From: an uncultured Chitinophagaceae bacterium
GTDB lineage: Bacteria; Bacteroidota; Bacteroidia; Chitinophagales; Chitinophagaceae
Length of the DNA: 44,797 bases
Assembly: GCA_903830285.1 (NCBI GenBank)
Contig: CAIKTE010000263.1
Coordinates: 1-44,797, forward strand
Direction of reading: 5' to 3'
Shown here: positions 10,187-18,596 of the stretch, one piece after another
Layout of the letters: the number at the start of each line of letters is the position of its first letter
How positions within the stretch are numbered: the first letter of the stretch is position 1
Notes under the pieces: generated by a model
Seen by the model: only the letters and a program-made list of their open reading frames with translations
What the model was told of the DNA's origin: nothing
Database searches by the model: none
Position numbers and translations under genes: made by a program

Positions 10187-12601
10187 TTATCTGATCAGGA
10201 CAACTGTACCTTTTCTGAAAATTGTATTACCGAGATAATCAATTCCCTCAGTCATATAAACATAAGTACCGCTTTGTTGCTGCGTGCCATTCAAATTGCC
10301 ATCCCAGCCTTTGTTGAATTCACCTGTACTGAACAGCATTTGTCCCCAGCGATTGTATATGCGGAAATAATTCAAAGTGGCAATACCGATGGGTATGGGT
10401 TTAATGATATCATTTCTTCCATCGCCATTAGGCGTAAAAGCATTAGGTACCAGAATATCCGGTTTGCTTTTATAAACATGTACTAAGATATAATCTACTC
10501 CGGAACATCCGCTGCTGTTTGTTGCTGTTACTTTATAATAGATCGAATCAATACCTGCTCCTAAAGTGGCAATAGGATTGGCGATAGATGAATTATTTAA
10601 ACCCGTAGAAGGAAGCCATGCATAAGTTCTAACAGTACTGTCACTCACCAATGCATCCAACTGCAGCGGCTGATCTGCAGCAACAGCAGTATCATGTCCT
10701 GCATTTACAATAATGGGAGGGGTCACTATTACATGAAAAGTATCGATCCATAAATTTGGACAATCAGCATTTCTGATAGCAAGCAAATAGATTGTTGATG
10801 AGGCCGGGGCAGCTTGTGCTGATACAGTATATGGAGTTGAAGAAATGGTTCTTGAATTAGGATCGTATAATGAATTGTAATTTAACCAGGCATAACTTGT
10901 ACCAATGGAAACATTTGCATTTAATATTGCTTTGGATCCAAAACAGATAGCAACATCTGCCGGTGCTAAAGCAGCCTGAGGAAATGGGGTATTATAAATA
11001 TTTACCTGCGCAGTCTTACTGGTGTCGGCAGGACAAACACCACTCTTTGCAATGGCTCTGAATTTAGTAGGAACATTGGTATTATTGATACTATAAAAAG
11101 TATCAGTATTGGGCGGATTAAAATCCTTCCAAACAATACTGTCTAATGAAGATTGCCAGTTTACAATACTTCCAATGGATCCCGATAAATTTAAAGTAGC
11201 TCCTTTGTTCTGACCCTGGCAGATATTTAATAATGTTGGACTGATCACCCCTCCTTTACTGATCGGATTCACATCAATCAATACACTTGTTGTAGAATCA
11301 ATACTGCAGGCACTGCCATTTTGCACAAGTGCTTTATAAGTGGTTGTTTGTTTCAGATTCTTAACCAATAGAAAGCTATCTTTATTAACACTGTCTGTCA
11401 CCCAGTTACTTCCATCTAATGTAGATATCCAGTTCAATACATTTCCTCTGTTGCCGCTTAATATGATCTTACTCGAATTACTATCACTACAAACAATATT
11501 GTTACCTGATAATACACCCGGAATAGTTGGTAAAGTGGTGATCACATCCAATGATGCTTTTAGGTCTGCACAACTATTTACTTCGTGAACTGAAATAGTT
11601 CCACCACCTGCAGTCGCAGGAATTACTTGTAAAATATTTAAAGAATCCAATATTTTTTTCCAACCGTTTGGTATGGTCCAAGTATATGTTGCATCTGCTA
11701 AGGCGGGAACTGAATATGTTATAGTTCCATTTTGACATGCTGCGGTAGGACCACTGATCTCTAAACCGTTACAATCATTTCTAATGGCAAAATATGCATA
11801 GGCAAAATGGCCTCCCGGAATACAATTATCTGCTTCAAATGTTAAGGTAACCTGTTGTCCTCTGTAGGGCGAAAGATTAAAAGTAACTTCTGTCCATGAT
11901 TTTGTCCAAACACGATAGGGGGTTGTTCCATTACCAACAGTATTGGGTGAAGGAACCGGACTTTGAGTAAAACCCTGTCTGTGCGCTGCAGCCTCATCCA
12001 ATGCATTCCCGGAACCGGAAGTAGGTAAATAATAGGAAGGTGAGGCACAGGCAATGATACCATCCTTTGTTTCCAGTATTGCTCTTGACAAAGGTTGCTG
12101 ATTGGATGCATGGCTGCCATTTTCCAAAACCATGGCATATGCATAAGTAACGGTATAAGGAGAATCTACACTTCCGGCAGGAACATTGATCACATAGCTG
12201 ATGCCTCTGATCAATCCCTGGTTACTTCCCGGAGCAACAGTAGTGGATCCTAAAAGAACTGAATTAGTATATTGATAACCGTTGATGGTAGGTATTGTGG
12301 AAAATCCGCCAAATGGATCGACACTATTATTATTGGAAACCTGTATACCCTGAACACTATAACCGCTTTCAGGAAATGAAACGGTACCTAAAGTTCCGGT
12401 AGGGGCAGCTTTTAATGAATCGAAAGTTTGCGTGGCCCTCGTTCCCGCAGCACTGGTAAATGTACCCGTGAATGCAGACCAATGGGTTAGATCTCCGGTT
12501 GAAAAGTTAATATTCAAAGGACAAGGCTGCGTTTGCGAGTATGCTGAAGCGACCAAGATCAGGCAAAAGAACCCTATCCATATTTTCTTCAAACTATCCA
12601 T
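10187..12601 (-). CDS. Secreted protein with gliding-type C-terminal domain (T9SS substrate)
   Basis: From the chosen start (MDSLKKIW) this protein has 804 residues; an in-frame ATG 27 bases upstream would place charged residues before the signal peptide. Residues 1-22 form a signal peptide ending ASAYSQ. The middle is made of beta-rich immunoglobulin/PKD-like modules with paired cysteines (for example the segment starting ISGPTAACQNGTITYSV). The last 85 or so residues are the gliding motility-associated C-terminal domain (CHU_C type): PNAFTPNGDGRNDI, then FRIYNRWGQMLF, WDGN and a final GTVVLIR strand. Such domains direct export through the SprA channel and stay on, or are cleaved at, the surface. 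No enzymatic domain is recognisable, so an adhesin or surface-structural role is inferred. Confidence 0.85.
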   Translation of the reverse strand: MDSLKKIWIGFFCLILVASAYSQTQPCPLNINFSTGDLTHWSAFTGTFTSAAGTRATQTFDSLKAAPTGTLGTVSFPESGYSVQGIQVSNNNSVDPFGGFSTIPTINGYQYTNSVLLGSTTVAPGSNQGLIRGISYVINVPAGSVDSPYTVTYAYAMVLENGSHASNQQPLSRAILETKDGIIACASPSYYLPTSGSGNALDEAAAHRQGFTQSPVPSPNTVGNGTTPYRVWTKSWTEVTFNLSPYRGQQVTLTFEADNCIPGGHFAYAYFAIRNDCNGLEISGPTAACQNGTITYSVPALADATYTWTIPNGWKKILDSLNILQVIPATAGGGTISVHEVNSCADLKASLDVITTLPTIPGVLSGNNIVCSDSNSSKIILSGNRGNVLNWISTLDGSNWVTDSVNKDSFLLVKNLKQTTTYKALVQNGSACSIDSTTSVLIDVNPISKGGVISPTLLNICQGQNKGATLNLSGSIGSIVNWQSSLDSIVWKDFNPPNTDTFYSINNTNVPTKFRAIAKSGVCPADTSKTAQVNIYNTPFPQAALAPADVAICFGSKAILNANVSIGTSYAWLNYNSLYDPNSRTISSTPYTVSAQAAPASSTIYLLAIRNADCPNLWIDTFHVIVTPPIIVNAGHDTAVAADQPLQLDALVSDSTVRTYAWLPSTGLNNSSIANPIATLGAGIDSIYYKVTATNSSGCSGVDYILVHVYKSKPDILVPNAFTPNGDGRNDIIKPIPIGIATLNYFRIYNRWGQMLFSTGEFNKGWDGNLNGTQQQSGTYVYMTEGIDYLGNTIFRKGTVVLIR

Positions 12602-12664
12602 TTTTATCTGTAACCTCTGTTTTAGCATTTGCTTCCTCTATTGATCAGCTTTGAATATGTACAC

Positions 12665-13495
12665 TTATTCTATAATAAATTCAAGCAAATAACTGTTCAG
12701 TAATTCCGGGGCTTCCCACATGCTCATATGCCCCACATTTTCGATGATATGAATATAGGAACAAAGAGGCAGATGAATTTGCAGGTTCAGATCATTTAAC
12801 GGTGCTGCAACATCTTCTGTACCAATTACGAATAAAACAGGTAATGGGTTGCCCTTTAAAACATCTATTCTGTCGGGCCTGTTCATCATAGCTGTATAAT
12901 ATTGCCGGCATGCTTCAGTACTGAATTGTTTACTTGCTTCGATTAAAGACTCCAGTTTATCGGGAAATGCTTCCTTGAACTGTAGAGAAAATAAATTAGG
13001 GATCGTATTCTTTAGAAAAGCATATGCTCCGTATTGTTCCATCAGGTCAATCCCCCTTTGTCTGTTTCGCTTTTTTTCTTCATTATCAGCAAAAGCGGAG
13101 GAATGTATCAGCCCAAATCGGGATAATGATCCCGGATATTTTTCTGCAAATGCCAGCGTGATATATCCGCCCATGCTATGACCCAGCAGGATGCATTTGC
13201 TGATCTTTTCTTCCTCTAATAATGCTTTGATACAATCGGCATAATCTTCTATCGAAACAGTTACAGGTTTCAGGATACCGGTTACCGGCATCGGGTGATC
13301 TGAAATCAATAACGCTGATTTCCCTGTTCCCGGGAGATCAGGAATAATCAATAAACAAGATTCTTTCAAAAACTCTATTTGCTGATCGAAGATGTGACTG
13401 TCTTCTCCAAATCCGTGCAGTAATACAACAGGTTTTCCTTTTCCTTCTGTTCGATAACTGATGCGGGCTTCTTTATAGATAAATGTTTTTTGCAT
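12665..13495 (-). CDS. Alpha/beta-fold hydrolase
   Basis: A 276-residue alpha/beta hydrolase. The oxyanion-hole segment VVLLHGFGED is at 23-32. The nucleophile elbow GHSMGG places Ser107, and the acid and base of the triad are probably Asp228 (VIGTEDVAAP) and His256 (ENVGHMSMWE). A cap region of about 60-70 residues after strand 6 (about 135-205) would set substrate choice. There is no signal peptide, so it acts in the cytoplasm. The family covers esterases, lipases, haloalkane dehalogenases and C-C hydrolases, and nothing here picks one. It lies between lnt and the secreted-protein gene on the same strand; a REP-like element separates it from lnt. Confidence 0.85.
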   Translation of the reverse strand: MQKTFIYKEARISYRTEGKGKPVVLLHGFGEDSHIFDQQIEFLKESCLLIIPDLPGTGKSALLISDHPMPVTGILKPVTVSIEDYADCIKALLEEEKISKCILLGHSMGGYITLAFAEKYPGSLSRFGLIHSSAFADNEEKKRNRQRGIDLMEQYGAYAFLKNTIPNLFSLQFKEAFPDKLESLIEASKQFSTEACRQYYTAMMNRPDRIDVLKGNPLPVLFVIGTEDVAAPLNDLNLQIHLPLCSYIHIIENVGHMSMWEAPELLNSYLLEFIIE

Positions 13496-13520
13496 GATAA
13501 TATTATTAAGGAAAGATTAT

Positions 13521-13591
13521 CACCCTGAGGCTCTCGAAGGGTGAAGGTTTAAAACCCATTTTATCAATCATGTTTCGAGAGCCTCAACATG
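13521..13591 (+). repeat. REP-like paired hairpin element, copy 1
   Basis: Two hairpins in inverted orientation. The left one is CACCCT (13521-13526), apex GAGGCTCTCGA, AGGGTG (13538-13543). The right one is CATGTT (13569-13574), apex TCGAGAGCCTC, AACATG (13586-13591). Both stems pair perfectly and each apex holds GAG-nnn-CTC. The spacer is 25 nt. The same layout recurs at 21491-21566 (reversed) and 38178-38248. It fills the gap between lnt and the hydrolase gene. Confidence 0.8.
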
Positions 13592-13616
13592 ACAGCAAGC
13601 AGCTCTATAAATTTCG

Positions 13617-15212
13617 TTAATTTTTAGATGATAATTTGCTCTTTCCATATAAGAACAAATTCCATGCTAATAATAAGATGGCGATCAATGAAGCCACTTT
13701 AAATAAATAATCACCAAAGCGTACATAAAAAGTTTCGCCGGTCAATACTGGAATATCGTATTTGATAAATGCAGCTTTGTCCCAAGGCTGGGTACTGAGA
13801 ATATTCCCTTTTTCATTGATCACCGCACTGATACCTGTATTGGCACTGCGAGCCACATAGCGTCTGGTTTCAATGGCACGCAACCTGGCGTATTGCAGGT
13901 GTTGCTTATGCCCGGGTGTATTACCCCACCAGCCGTCATTGGTAACGATCGTTAAAATATTGGCACCTCTTTTTACATATTCAGTTACATATTCGCCATA
14001 AATACTTTCATAACAAATGATCGGCGCTGCGATGTAGGGATTATTTTTGACATGAAATGCCTTAGCAGCTGAATCTCTTCCATAACCTCCGGTTGTGCCG
14101 CCGAAATGCTCAAATAACGGCGACATGAAATTCAAGAATGTAGGTAAGGATTCAACACCCGGAACCAGTTTGCTTTTATTATAAAACTGTAATGACTGAT
14201 TTGCTTTGATGACCACAGCCGAATTAAATGCATCGTAATACATTCCTTCGGGTGTTTTTCTGGCAGTCAATGTTTCCTTACTGGTTCCGTATGTTTTGAA
14301 ATCTTCGATGCCCGTTAATAGAGTAATGTTGGGATGCCGATTCACCAGATCGAAAACTGGTTGATACACTGCAGTGTTCTGTGTTTCATTTTGTACAGCA
14401 CCTGCTGCCAAAGCTGTTTCGGGCCAGAGAACCAATTGGGTAGCCGGATCAATTTCCTTTTCAGTGATTGCAATTAGTTTTTGTATTTGCTGAGGAATAG
14501 AAACAGACTCGAATTTTTGATAGGGATCTATATTGGGTTGAATAATAAGTACATTTTTCGAGACCCCTGAGTTTTTATAGTCTATCGTATTGTCGGGAAG
14601 AAATAAAGAAAGTACAGCAGATACAATATATGGAAGCGAAATAGCTACAATAAAAACAGCTTTATTAAATAATGATCTTTTTTCTGCTTTAGGTTTACTA
14701 ATCAAGTCGTGTAATAAAATATTTACGATCAATACCCATAATGTTCCGCCGCTGACACCTGTATATTCATACCATTGTACCCAATCAGGATGAGAAGCAA
14801 AAACATTTCCCAGTGTTAACCATGGCCAGGTCAGTTGCCAGTTGAGATGAATATATTCGAACAGCATCCAGAAACTGATCAGTGAAATATAACCGATCTT
14901 CTTTCCGAACTTATTTTTAAAAGTAAAATAACCCCACCAGGGAAGGCACATCAACAATGCGTTTGCTGTGATGGCGGCAATACTTCCCACATCGGTACTG
15001 TTCCAGATCCACCAGGTAGTGGATGCATTCCAAATGATCAATGTGATGAAAGAATAACCGAAGAATTTATTTCTCTTTTTTGTTGCATCTGCCACAAACA
15101 ATAAAGGAACAAAGGCAAAGAATATTAAAAAGGTCAATGGCGATACAGGCCATGCAGCAAATAATAAAATGCCCGATAGAATACTGAAACCAATGAGTTG
15201 TAATTTTTTCAA
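13617..15212 (-). CDS. lnt: Apolipoprotein N-acyltransferase
   Basis: Lnt transfers the third acyl chain from phospholipid to the N-terminal cysteine of lipoproteins in the inner membrane. The 531 residues comprise an N-terminal membrane part with about six hydrophobic segments (first 200 residues), a periplasmic nitrilase-type domain (about 218-490) and a last membrane helix (about 503-522). The nitrilase-fold triad is visible: Glu265 in VLWPETALA, Lys346 in YNKSKLVPG and Cys400 in IICYES. Aromatic WPW segments typical of Lnt occur near 129-131. The presence of Lnt fits the five lipoproteins encoded further on. The start is a clean ATG. It is the first gene after a 499-bp gap downstream of guaB. 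Confidence 0.93.
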   Translation of the reverse strand: MKKLQLIGFSILSGILLFAAWPVSPLTFLIFFAFVPLLFVADATKKRNKFFGYSFITLIIWNASTTWWIWNSTDVGSIAAITANALLMCLPWWGYFTFKNKFGKKIGYISLISFWMLFEYIHLNWQLTWPWLTLGNVFASHPDWVQWYEYTGVSGGTLWVLIVNILLHDLISKPKAEKRSLFNKAVFIVAISLPYIVSAVLSLFLPDNTIDYKNSGVSKNVLIIQPNIDPYQKFESVSIPQQIQKLIAITEKEIDPATQLVLWPETALAAGAVQNETQNTAVYQPVFDLVNRHPNITLLTGIEDFKTYGTSKETLTARKTPEGMYYDAFNSAVVIKANQSLQFYNKSKLVPGVESLPTFLNFMSPLFEHFGGTTGGYGRDSAAKAFHVKNNPYIAAPIICYESIYGEYVTEYVKRGANILTIVTNDGWWGNTPGHKQHLQYARLRAIETRRYVARSANTGISAVINEKGNILSTQPWDKAAFIKYDIPVLTGETFYVRFGDYLFKVASLIAILLLAWNLFLYGKSKLSSKN

Positions 15213-15370
15213 AACAGTATCATATTTAGATGCGGAAGTTCGGAAGAATTATTGAACTGAAAGAATAATCAACATGTGAATTGATTGTTGTTGGTTGGCG
15301 ACATCAGGTGTTAGGAAGACTTATGGAGATTTAGGGAAAGTATAAGACACTGCATGCTTAACTTATACTA

Positions 15371-15403
15371 AAGCCTTGGATAAGCCTTAGATACTTCTTA
15401 GTT
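15371..15403 (+). repeat. 11-bp direct repeats
   Basis: AAGCCTTGGAT (15371-15381) and AAGCCTTAGAT (15382-15392) differ at one base, and ACTTCTTAGTT (15393-15403) is a weaker third unit. The period is 11, unlike the 7-bp arrays elsewhere. A similar tract of paired 11-mers occurs at 22606-22693. Confidence 0.6.
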
Positions 15404-15412
15404 CATTGTACT

Positions 15413-15458
15413 ATAGTCCAGGGATAGTCCACGAAATCGTGGACTATCCCTGGACTAT
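15413..15458 (+). repeat. 46-bp palindrome with 2-nt centre
   Basis: Perfect inverted repeat: 22-bp arms at 15413-15434 and 15437-15458 around the centre AA. Each arm itself holds two copies of ATAGTCC spaced 11 bp apart. No T-run follows on either strand, so it is not a canonical intrinsic terminator, and it is separate from the guaB terminator 200 bp away. Confidence 0.9.
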
Positions 15459-15660
15459 CTATGACTTTATTATGAATGAAAGTGGAAGAAAAAGTGTAGT
15501 AATACGCATATAAAAAAACTAAACTTGCGAACCTAACACAAGATACATTTTTCTGCATTATGTATAAAATAGTATTCAACTTTTGTTGTTTAAAAAAAGA
15601 TCCAACAGCACAAGTCTCGATATATGAGAAGCGACGCATTTACAGTTCATTAGAAATACA

Positions 15661-15687
15661 AAAGCTGATTACATAATAATCAGCTTT
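15661..15687 (-). terminator. guaB intrinsic terminator
   Basis: An 11-bp perfect stem (AAAGCTGATTA at 15661-15671, TAATCAGCTTT at 15677-15687) with a 5-nt loop begins about 25 bases past the guaB stop. On the minus strand it is followed by a T-rich tail (TTTTGTATTT). Confidence 0.75.
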
Positions 15688-15711
15688 CAACTTTATCAAC
15701 CCATCAACTGA

Positions 15712-17211
15712 TTACTTTCTACTATAATTAGGTGCTTCCTTCGTTACATCCACATCGTGCGCATGGCTTTCTTTCATTCCCGCATTGGTGATCTTTACAA
15801 AAGTTGATTCCTGTAATACTTTGATATTCTTTGCACCACAATAACCCATACCTGAACGGAGCCCTCCCACATATTGATAAACGATCTCACTTAGATTTCC
15901 TTTATAAGCTACACGGCCTTCAATGCCTTCGGGAACATATTTTTTAATATCATCTTCCACATCCTGAAAATATCTGTCGCCGCTTCCCTGTTGCATGGCA
16001 CCCAGACTGCCCATGCCACGATAACTTTTGAATTTTCTTCCTTCATAGATAATGGTCTCACCAGGACTTTCTTCCACGCCTGCAAAAACAGAACCCATCA
16101 TCACCACATTAGCACCTGCTGCTAATGCTTTTACCATATCGCCTGTGTAACGGATCCCGCCATCAGCAATCACAGGAATGCCTTTTGATCTAATGGCATT
16201 ACTTGCTTCCATGATAGCAGTTAATTGCGGTACCCCTGCACCTGCAACAATTCGGGTGGTACAAATAGAACCCGGACCAATACCCACTTTTACACAATCA
16301 GCTCCTGCATCGGCCAATGCTTTAGCACCCGCTGCAGTACCTACATTACCTGCAATGATCTGCAGATCCTTAAAACTTTTTCTTAGACTTTTCAATGCTG
16401 CAATCACACCCTTACTATGACCATGTGCACTATCCAGTGTTACCACATCCACACCAACTGTTTGTAAAGCATAAGCCCTGTCGAGCATATCTTTTGTAAT
16501 ACCCAATGCTGCACCTACGATCAATCTTCCCAGTTTATCTTTTCCTGCATTTGGATAGTTCCTGATCTGTAAAATATCACGATAAGTAATTAACCCGATC
16601 AGTTTCCCTGCCTTATTTACAACGGGTAATTTTTCGATCTTATAATTACGGAGAATGGTTTCTGCCTTTTTAAGATTGGTGCCTTCGGGTGCAGTGATGA
16701 GATTTTCTTTCGTCATCACTTCACTCACTTTTCTTCTTTTATCTGTTTCAAAACGAAGGTCACGATTGGTTAAAATGCCCACTAATTTTTGTGCACCATC
16801 AACAATTGGAATACCGCCGATCTTATTTTCTTTCATCAATCTTAATGCATCGCCGATCGTAGCATCGATCAATAAAGTAATGGGGTCGATGATCATTCCG
16901 CTTTCACTGCGTTTTACTTTGCGAACCTGCTCTGCCTGTTTTTCAACACTCATATTCTTATGCAGGATACCCATACCGCCTTCACGTGCCAATGCGATCG
17001 CAAGGCTTGCTTCTGTCACTGTATCCATCGCTGCAGAAAGCATGGGAACATTGAGAACGATATTTCTGGTAAGATGAGAACGGATGTCTACTTCTCTTGG
17101 TAATACCTCGCTGAAAGCAGGCATTAATAAAACATCATCGAAGGTGAGACCTTCGCCGAATAAACGAGAATTTGCAGACTTTTTCTTTGGGGAGATAATT
17201 CTTGTTGCCAT
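15712..17211 (-). CDS. guaB: Inosine-5'-monophosphate dehydrogenase
   Basis: GuaB oxidises IMP to XMP with NAD+, the committed step of GMP synthesis. The start [10 protein letters not shown] gives 499 residues, the usual length; an open frame continues upstream only because it runs into a heptad array encoding a false hydrophobic leader. The TIM barrel starts with LTFDDVLL (22-29), is interrupted by tandem CBS domains (about 105-215) and resumes with the catalytic loop [11 protein letters not shown], where Cys317 forms the thioimidate intermediate. The phosphate-binding [11 protein letters not shown] segment, the mobile-flap [10 protein letters not shown] region and the C-terminal [10 protein letters not shown] are present. 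The heptad array begins 25 bases upstream of the start, in the place where its leader or promoter should be. Confidence 0.96.
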   Translation of the reverse strand: MATRIISPKKKSANSRLFGEGLTFDDVLLMPAFSEVLPREVDIRSHLTRNIVLNVPMLSAAMDTVTEASLAIALAREGGMGILHKNMSVEKQAEQVRKVKRSESGMIIDPITLLIDATIGDALRLMKENKIGGIPIVDGAQKLVGILTNRDLRFETDKRRKVSEVMTKENLITAPEGTNLKKAETILRNYKIEKLPVVNKAGKLIGLITYRDILQIRNYPNAGKDKLGRLIVGAALGITKDMLDRAYALQTVGVDVVTLDSAHGHSKGVIAALKSLRKSFKDLQIIAGNVGTAAGAKALADAGADCVKVGIGPGSICTTRIVAGAGVPQLTAIMEASNAIRSKGIPVIADGGIRYTGDMVKALAAGANVVMMGSVFAGVEESPGETIIYEGRKFKSYRGMGSLGAMQQGSGDRYFQDVEDDIKKYVPEGIEGRVAYKGNLSEIVYQYVGGLRSGMGYCGAKNIKVLQESTFVKITNAGMKESHAHDVDVTKEAPNYSRK

Positions 17212-17235
17212 AGGCAAAGATAATAGAAAAAGGAA

Positions 17236-17410
17236 CAAGAGACAAGAGGCAAGGGACAAGAGTCAAGAGACAAGAGGCAAGGGACAAGAGTCAAGAGACA
17301 AGAGGCAAGAGACAAGAGACAAGGGACAAGAGGCAAGAGACAAGAGGCAAGAGGCAAGAGGCAAGAGACAAAAGACAAGAGGCAAGGGACAAAAGACAAG
17401 GGACAAGCGT
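17236..17410 (+). repeat. Tandem 7-bp array, 25 units of CAAGRGN
   Basis: Exactly 25 contiguous 7-bp units with no indel. Nearly all are CAAGAGA, CAAGAGG, CAAGGGA or CAAGAGT, and variation is concentrated at positions 5 and 7. The first eight units are a perfect 28-bp duplication (four units, twice). The array ends at the base before the dprA stop codon (17411-17413, minus) and starts 25 bases upstream of the guaB start. Because 7 is not a multiple of 3, both strands give spurious 7-residue-repeat open frames. Confidence 0.95.
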
Positions 17411-18508
17411 CTATAATAATTTATAGATCTTACCCGGCAGGCCGATAATTACATTGTTTAATTCGAGATTCAGTATGGCTGCTGCCACAGAACTGCTACT
17501 GAGTGCCGATCTGATATACAGTTCATCAATATTCATGGATTCTTTTTCCTGTAATAGGCCCACTATTATTTTTTCGTCATCATTTAATTCAATAAATAAT
17601 TCCCGCTGTTTTTTTGCGGATATTTTTTTCTGCTGCCATCCCATGCTGTTCATGAATTCTTCAGCATTGGTAAATAGAACGGCTTTGTTTTGCTGGATCA
17701 ATTTTAAACAACCTGCACTTTTACTGTCTGTTATTTTACCGGGTACTGCAAACAGATCTCGATTATAATTGTAAGCCAGTTCTGCCGTGATCATACTACC
17801 ACCTTTTACTGCAGTTTCAATAACAAGGGTAGCATCACTCATGCCTGCAACGATCCTGTTTCGTTTGGGAAAATTATGTTTATCAGGGCTTGTGTTTTTT
17901 CTGAATTCAGTCAACAGACCTCCATTCAATAACATCTCTTTGGCCAGTGTTGTATGTTGTGAAGGATAAATGCTGTCCAATCCGTGAGCCAATACCCCGA
18001 TCGTTGCAACATTATTTTGCAAAGCGGCTTTATGTGCAATAGCATCGATACCAAATGCAAGTCCGCTCAGGATCACCAAATTTTGTGCCTGCATATCTTC
18101 TATGAACTTTTCTGTGATCTGCTTGCCATAATCTGTATTATTTCTGGTTCCTATGATGCTGATGATCTTTGAACTGTTCAGATCTGCGGTACCCCGATAA
18201 AATAATAAAGTAGGGCTGTCGTAACAATTCAATAAGCGTTGCGGATAATTCTTATCGGTTATGAATATAGTTTGTATATGATGCTTCTCACAAAATTCGA
18301 TCTCTTCTTCTGCATCTTTAAAATTGGAAAAGTCTTTTATTTGTTTGGCTCTTATTTCGCCGATGCCTTCCAATAAACCGAGTTCTTTTTTCTTTGCTTT
18401 GAAGATAAGTTCTGCAGTACCAAAATGTTCAATGAGTTGTTTTGCCTGAACAACACCAACACCATTAATTAAAGTGAGTGCTACCTGATAGAGAAGGTCA
18501 TTGTTCAT
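17411..18508 (-). CDS. dprA: DNA-processing protein DprA
   Basis: DprA protects incoming single-stranded DNA and loads RecA during transformation. The 365-residue protein has a helix-hairpin-helix-type N-terminal region (about 1-65, NGVGVVQAKQL and LEGIGEIRAKQI). The Rossmann-like DprA core (about 75-285) has IGTRNNTDYGKQ, LSGLAFGIDAIAHKAAL, GVLAHGLDSIYP and PKRNRIVAGMSD. A short winged-helix domain (about 300-365) ends the protein. The start codon lies within the first unit of a small heptad array (18505-18532), and the stop abuts the 25-unit array. It lies between guaB and the OmpA gene on the same strand. No other competence gene is visible in the window. Confidence 0.93.
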   Translation of the reverse strand: MNNDLLYQVALTLINGVGVVQAKQLIEHFGTAELIFKAKKKELGLLEGIGEIRAKQIKDFSNFKDAEEEIEFCEKHHIQTIFITDKNYPQRLLNCYDSPTLLFYRGTADLNSSKIISIIGTRNNTDYGKQITEKFIEDMQAQNLVILSGLAFGIDAIAHKAALQNNVATIGVLAHGLDSIYPSQHTTLAKEMLLNGGLLTEFRKNTSPDKHNFPKRNRIVAGMSDATLVIETAVKGGSMITAELAYNYNRDLFAVPGKITDSKSAGCLKLIQQNKAVLFTNAEEFMNSMGWQQKKISAKKQRELFIELNDDEKIIVGLLQEKESMNIDELYIRSALSSSSVAAAILNLELNNVIIGLPGKIYKLL

Positions 18509-18596
18509 AGGATATAGGTCATAGTTGGATAAACTAATATAAACATTTTATATTAACTATGAACCATGAACTATCCACCCATGACCTGTCCCCTAT
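18505..18596 (+). repeat. Inverted pair of TCATAGT-type heptads around an AT-rich hairpin
   Basis: The left arm (18505-18532) holds units such as TCATAGG and TCATAGT. The right arm (18571-18596, with more units at 18554-18570) carries the same family on the opposite strand. The arms match imperfectly over about 25 bp. The centre holds a perfect 9-bp inverted repeat TAATATAAA/TTTATATTA. The structure spans the gap between the dprA start and the OmpA stop and includes both codons. Confidence 0.65.

Larger units (their letters stand above)
15213..15711. other. Gap between guaB and lnt: palindrome, 11-bp repeats, guaB terminator
   Basis: No credible gene is present. The gap holds three 11-bp near-repeats (15371-15403), a 46-bp palindrome (15413-15458) and the guaB terminator (15661-15687). 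A 78-codon minus-strand open frame (15403-15639) runs through the palindrome and has no recognisable motif. The lnt promoter should lie at about 15215-15300, but I see no clear box. Confidence 0.6.

Noticed and set aside
15403-15639. 78-codon minus-strand open frame between guaB and lnt.
   Set aside because: It runs through the 46-bp palindrome, has no recognisable motif and is probably chance in AT-rich DNA.
17212-17259. N-terminal extension of GuaB with a signal-peptide look.
   Set aside because: The hydrophobic leader is encoded by the edge of the heptad array; GuaB is cytoplasmic and starts at MATRI.
17236-17410. Possible CRISPR array.
   Set aside because: The unit is 7 bp with no spacers and no cas genes are nearby.
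17084-17416. Long open frames through the CAAGRGN array on both strands, with 7-residue repeats such as RQEARDK.
   Set aside because: They arise because 7-bp units without stops stay open in every frame. They overlap the real guaB start and have no start context or homology.
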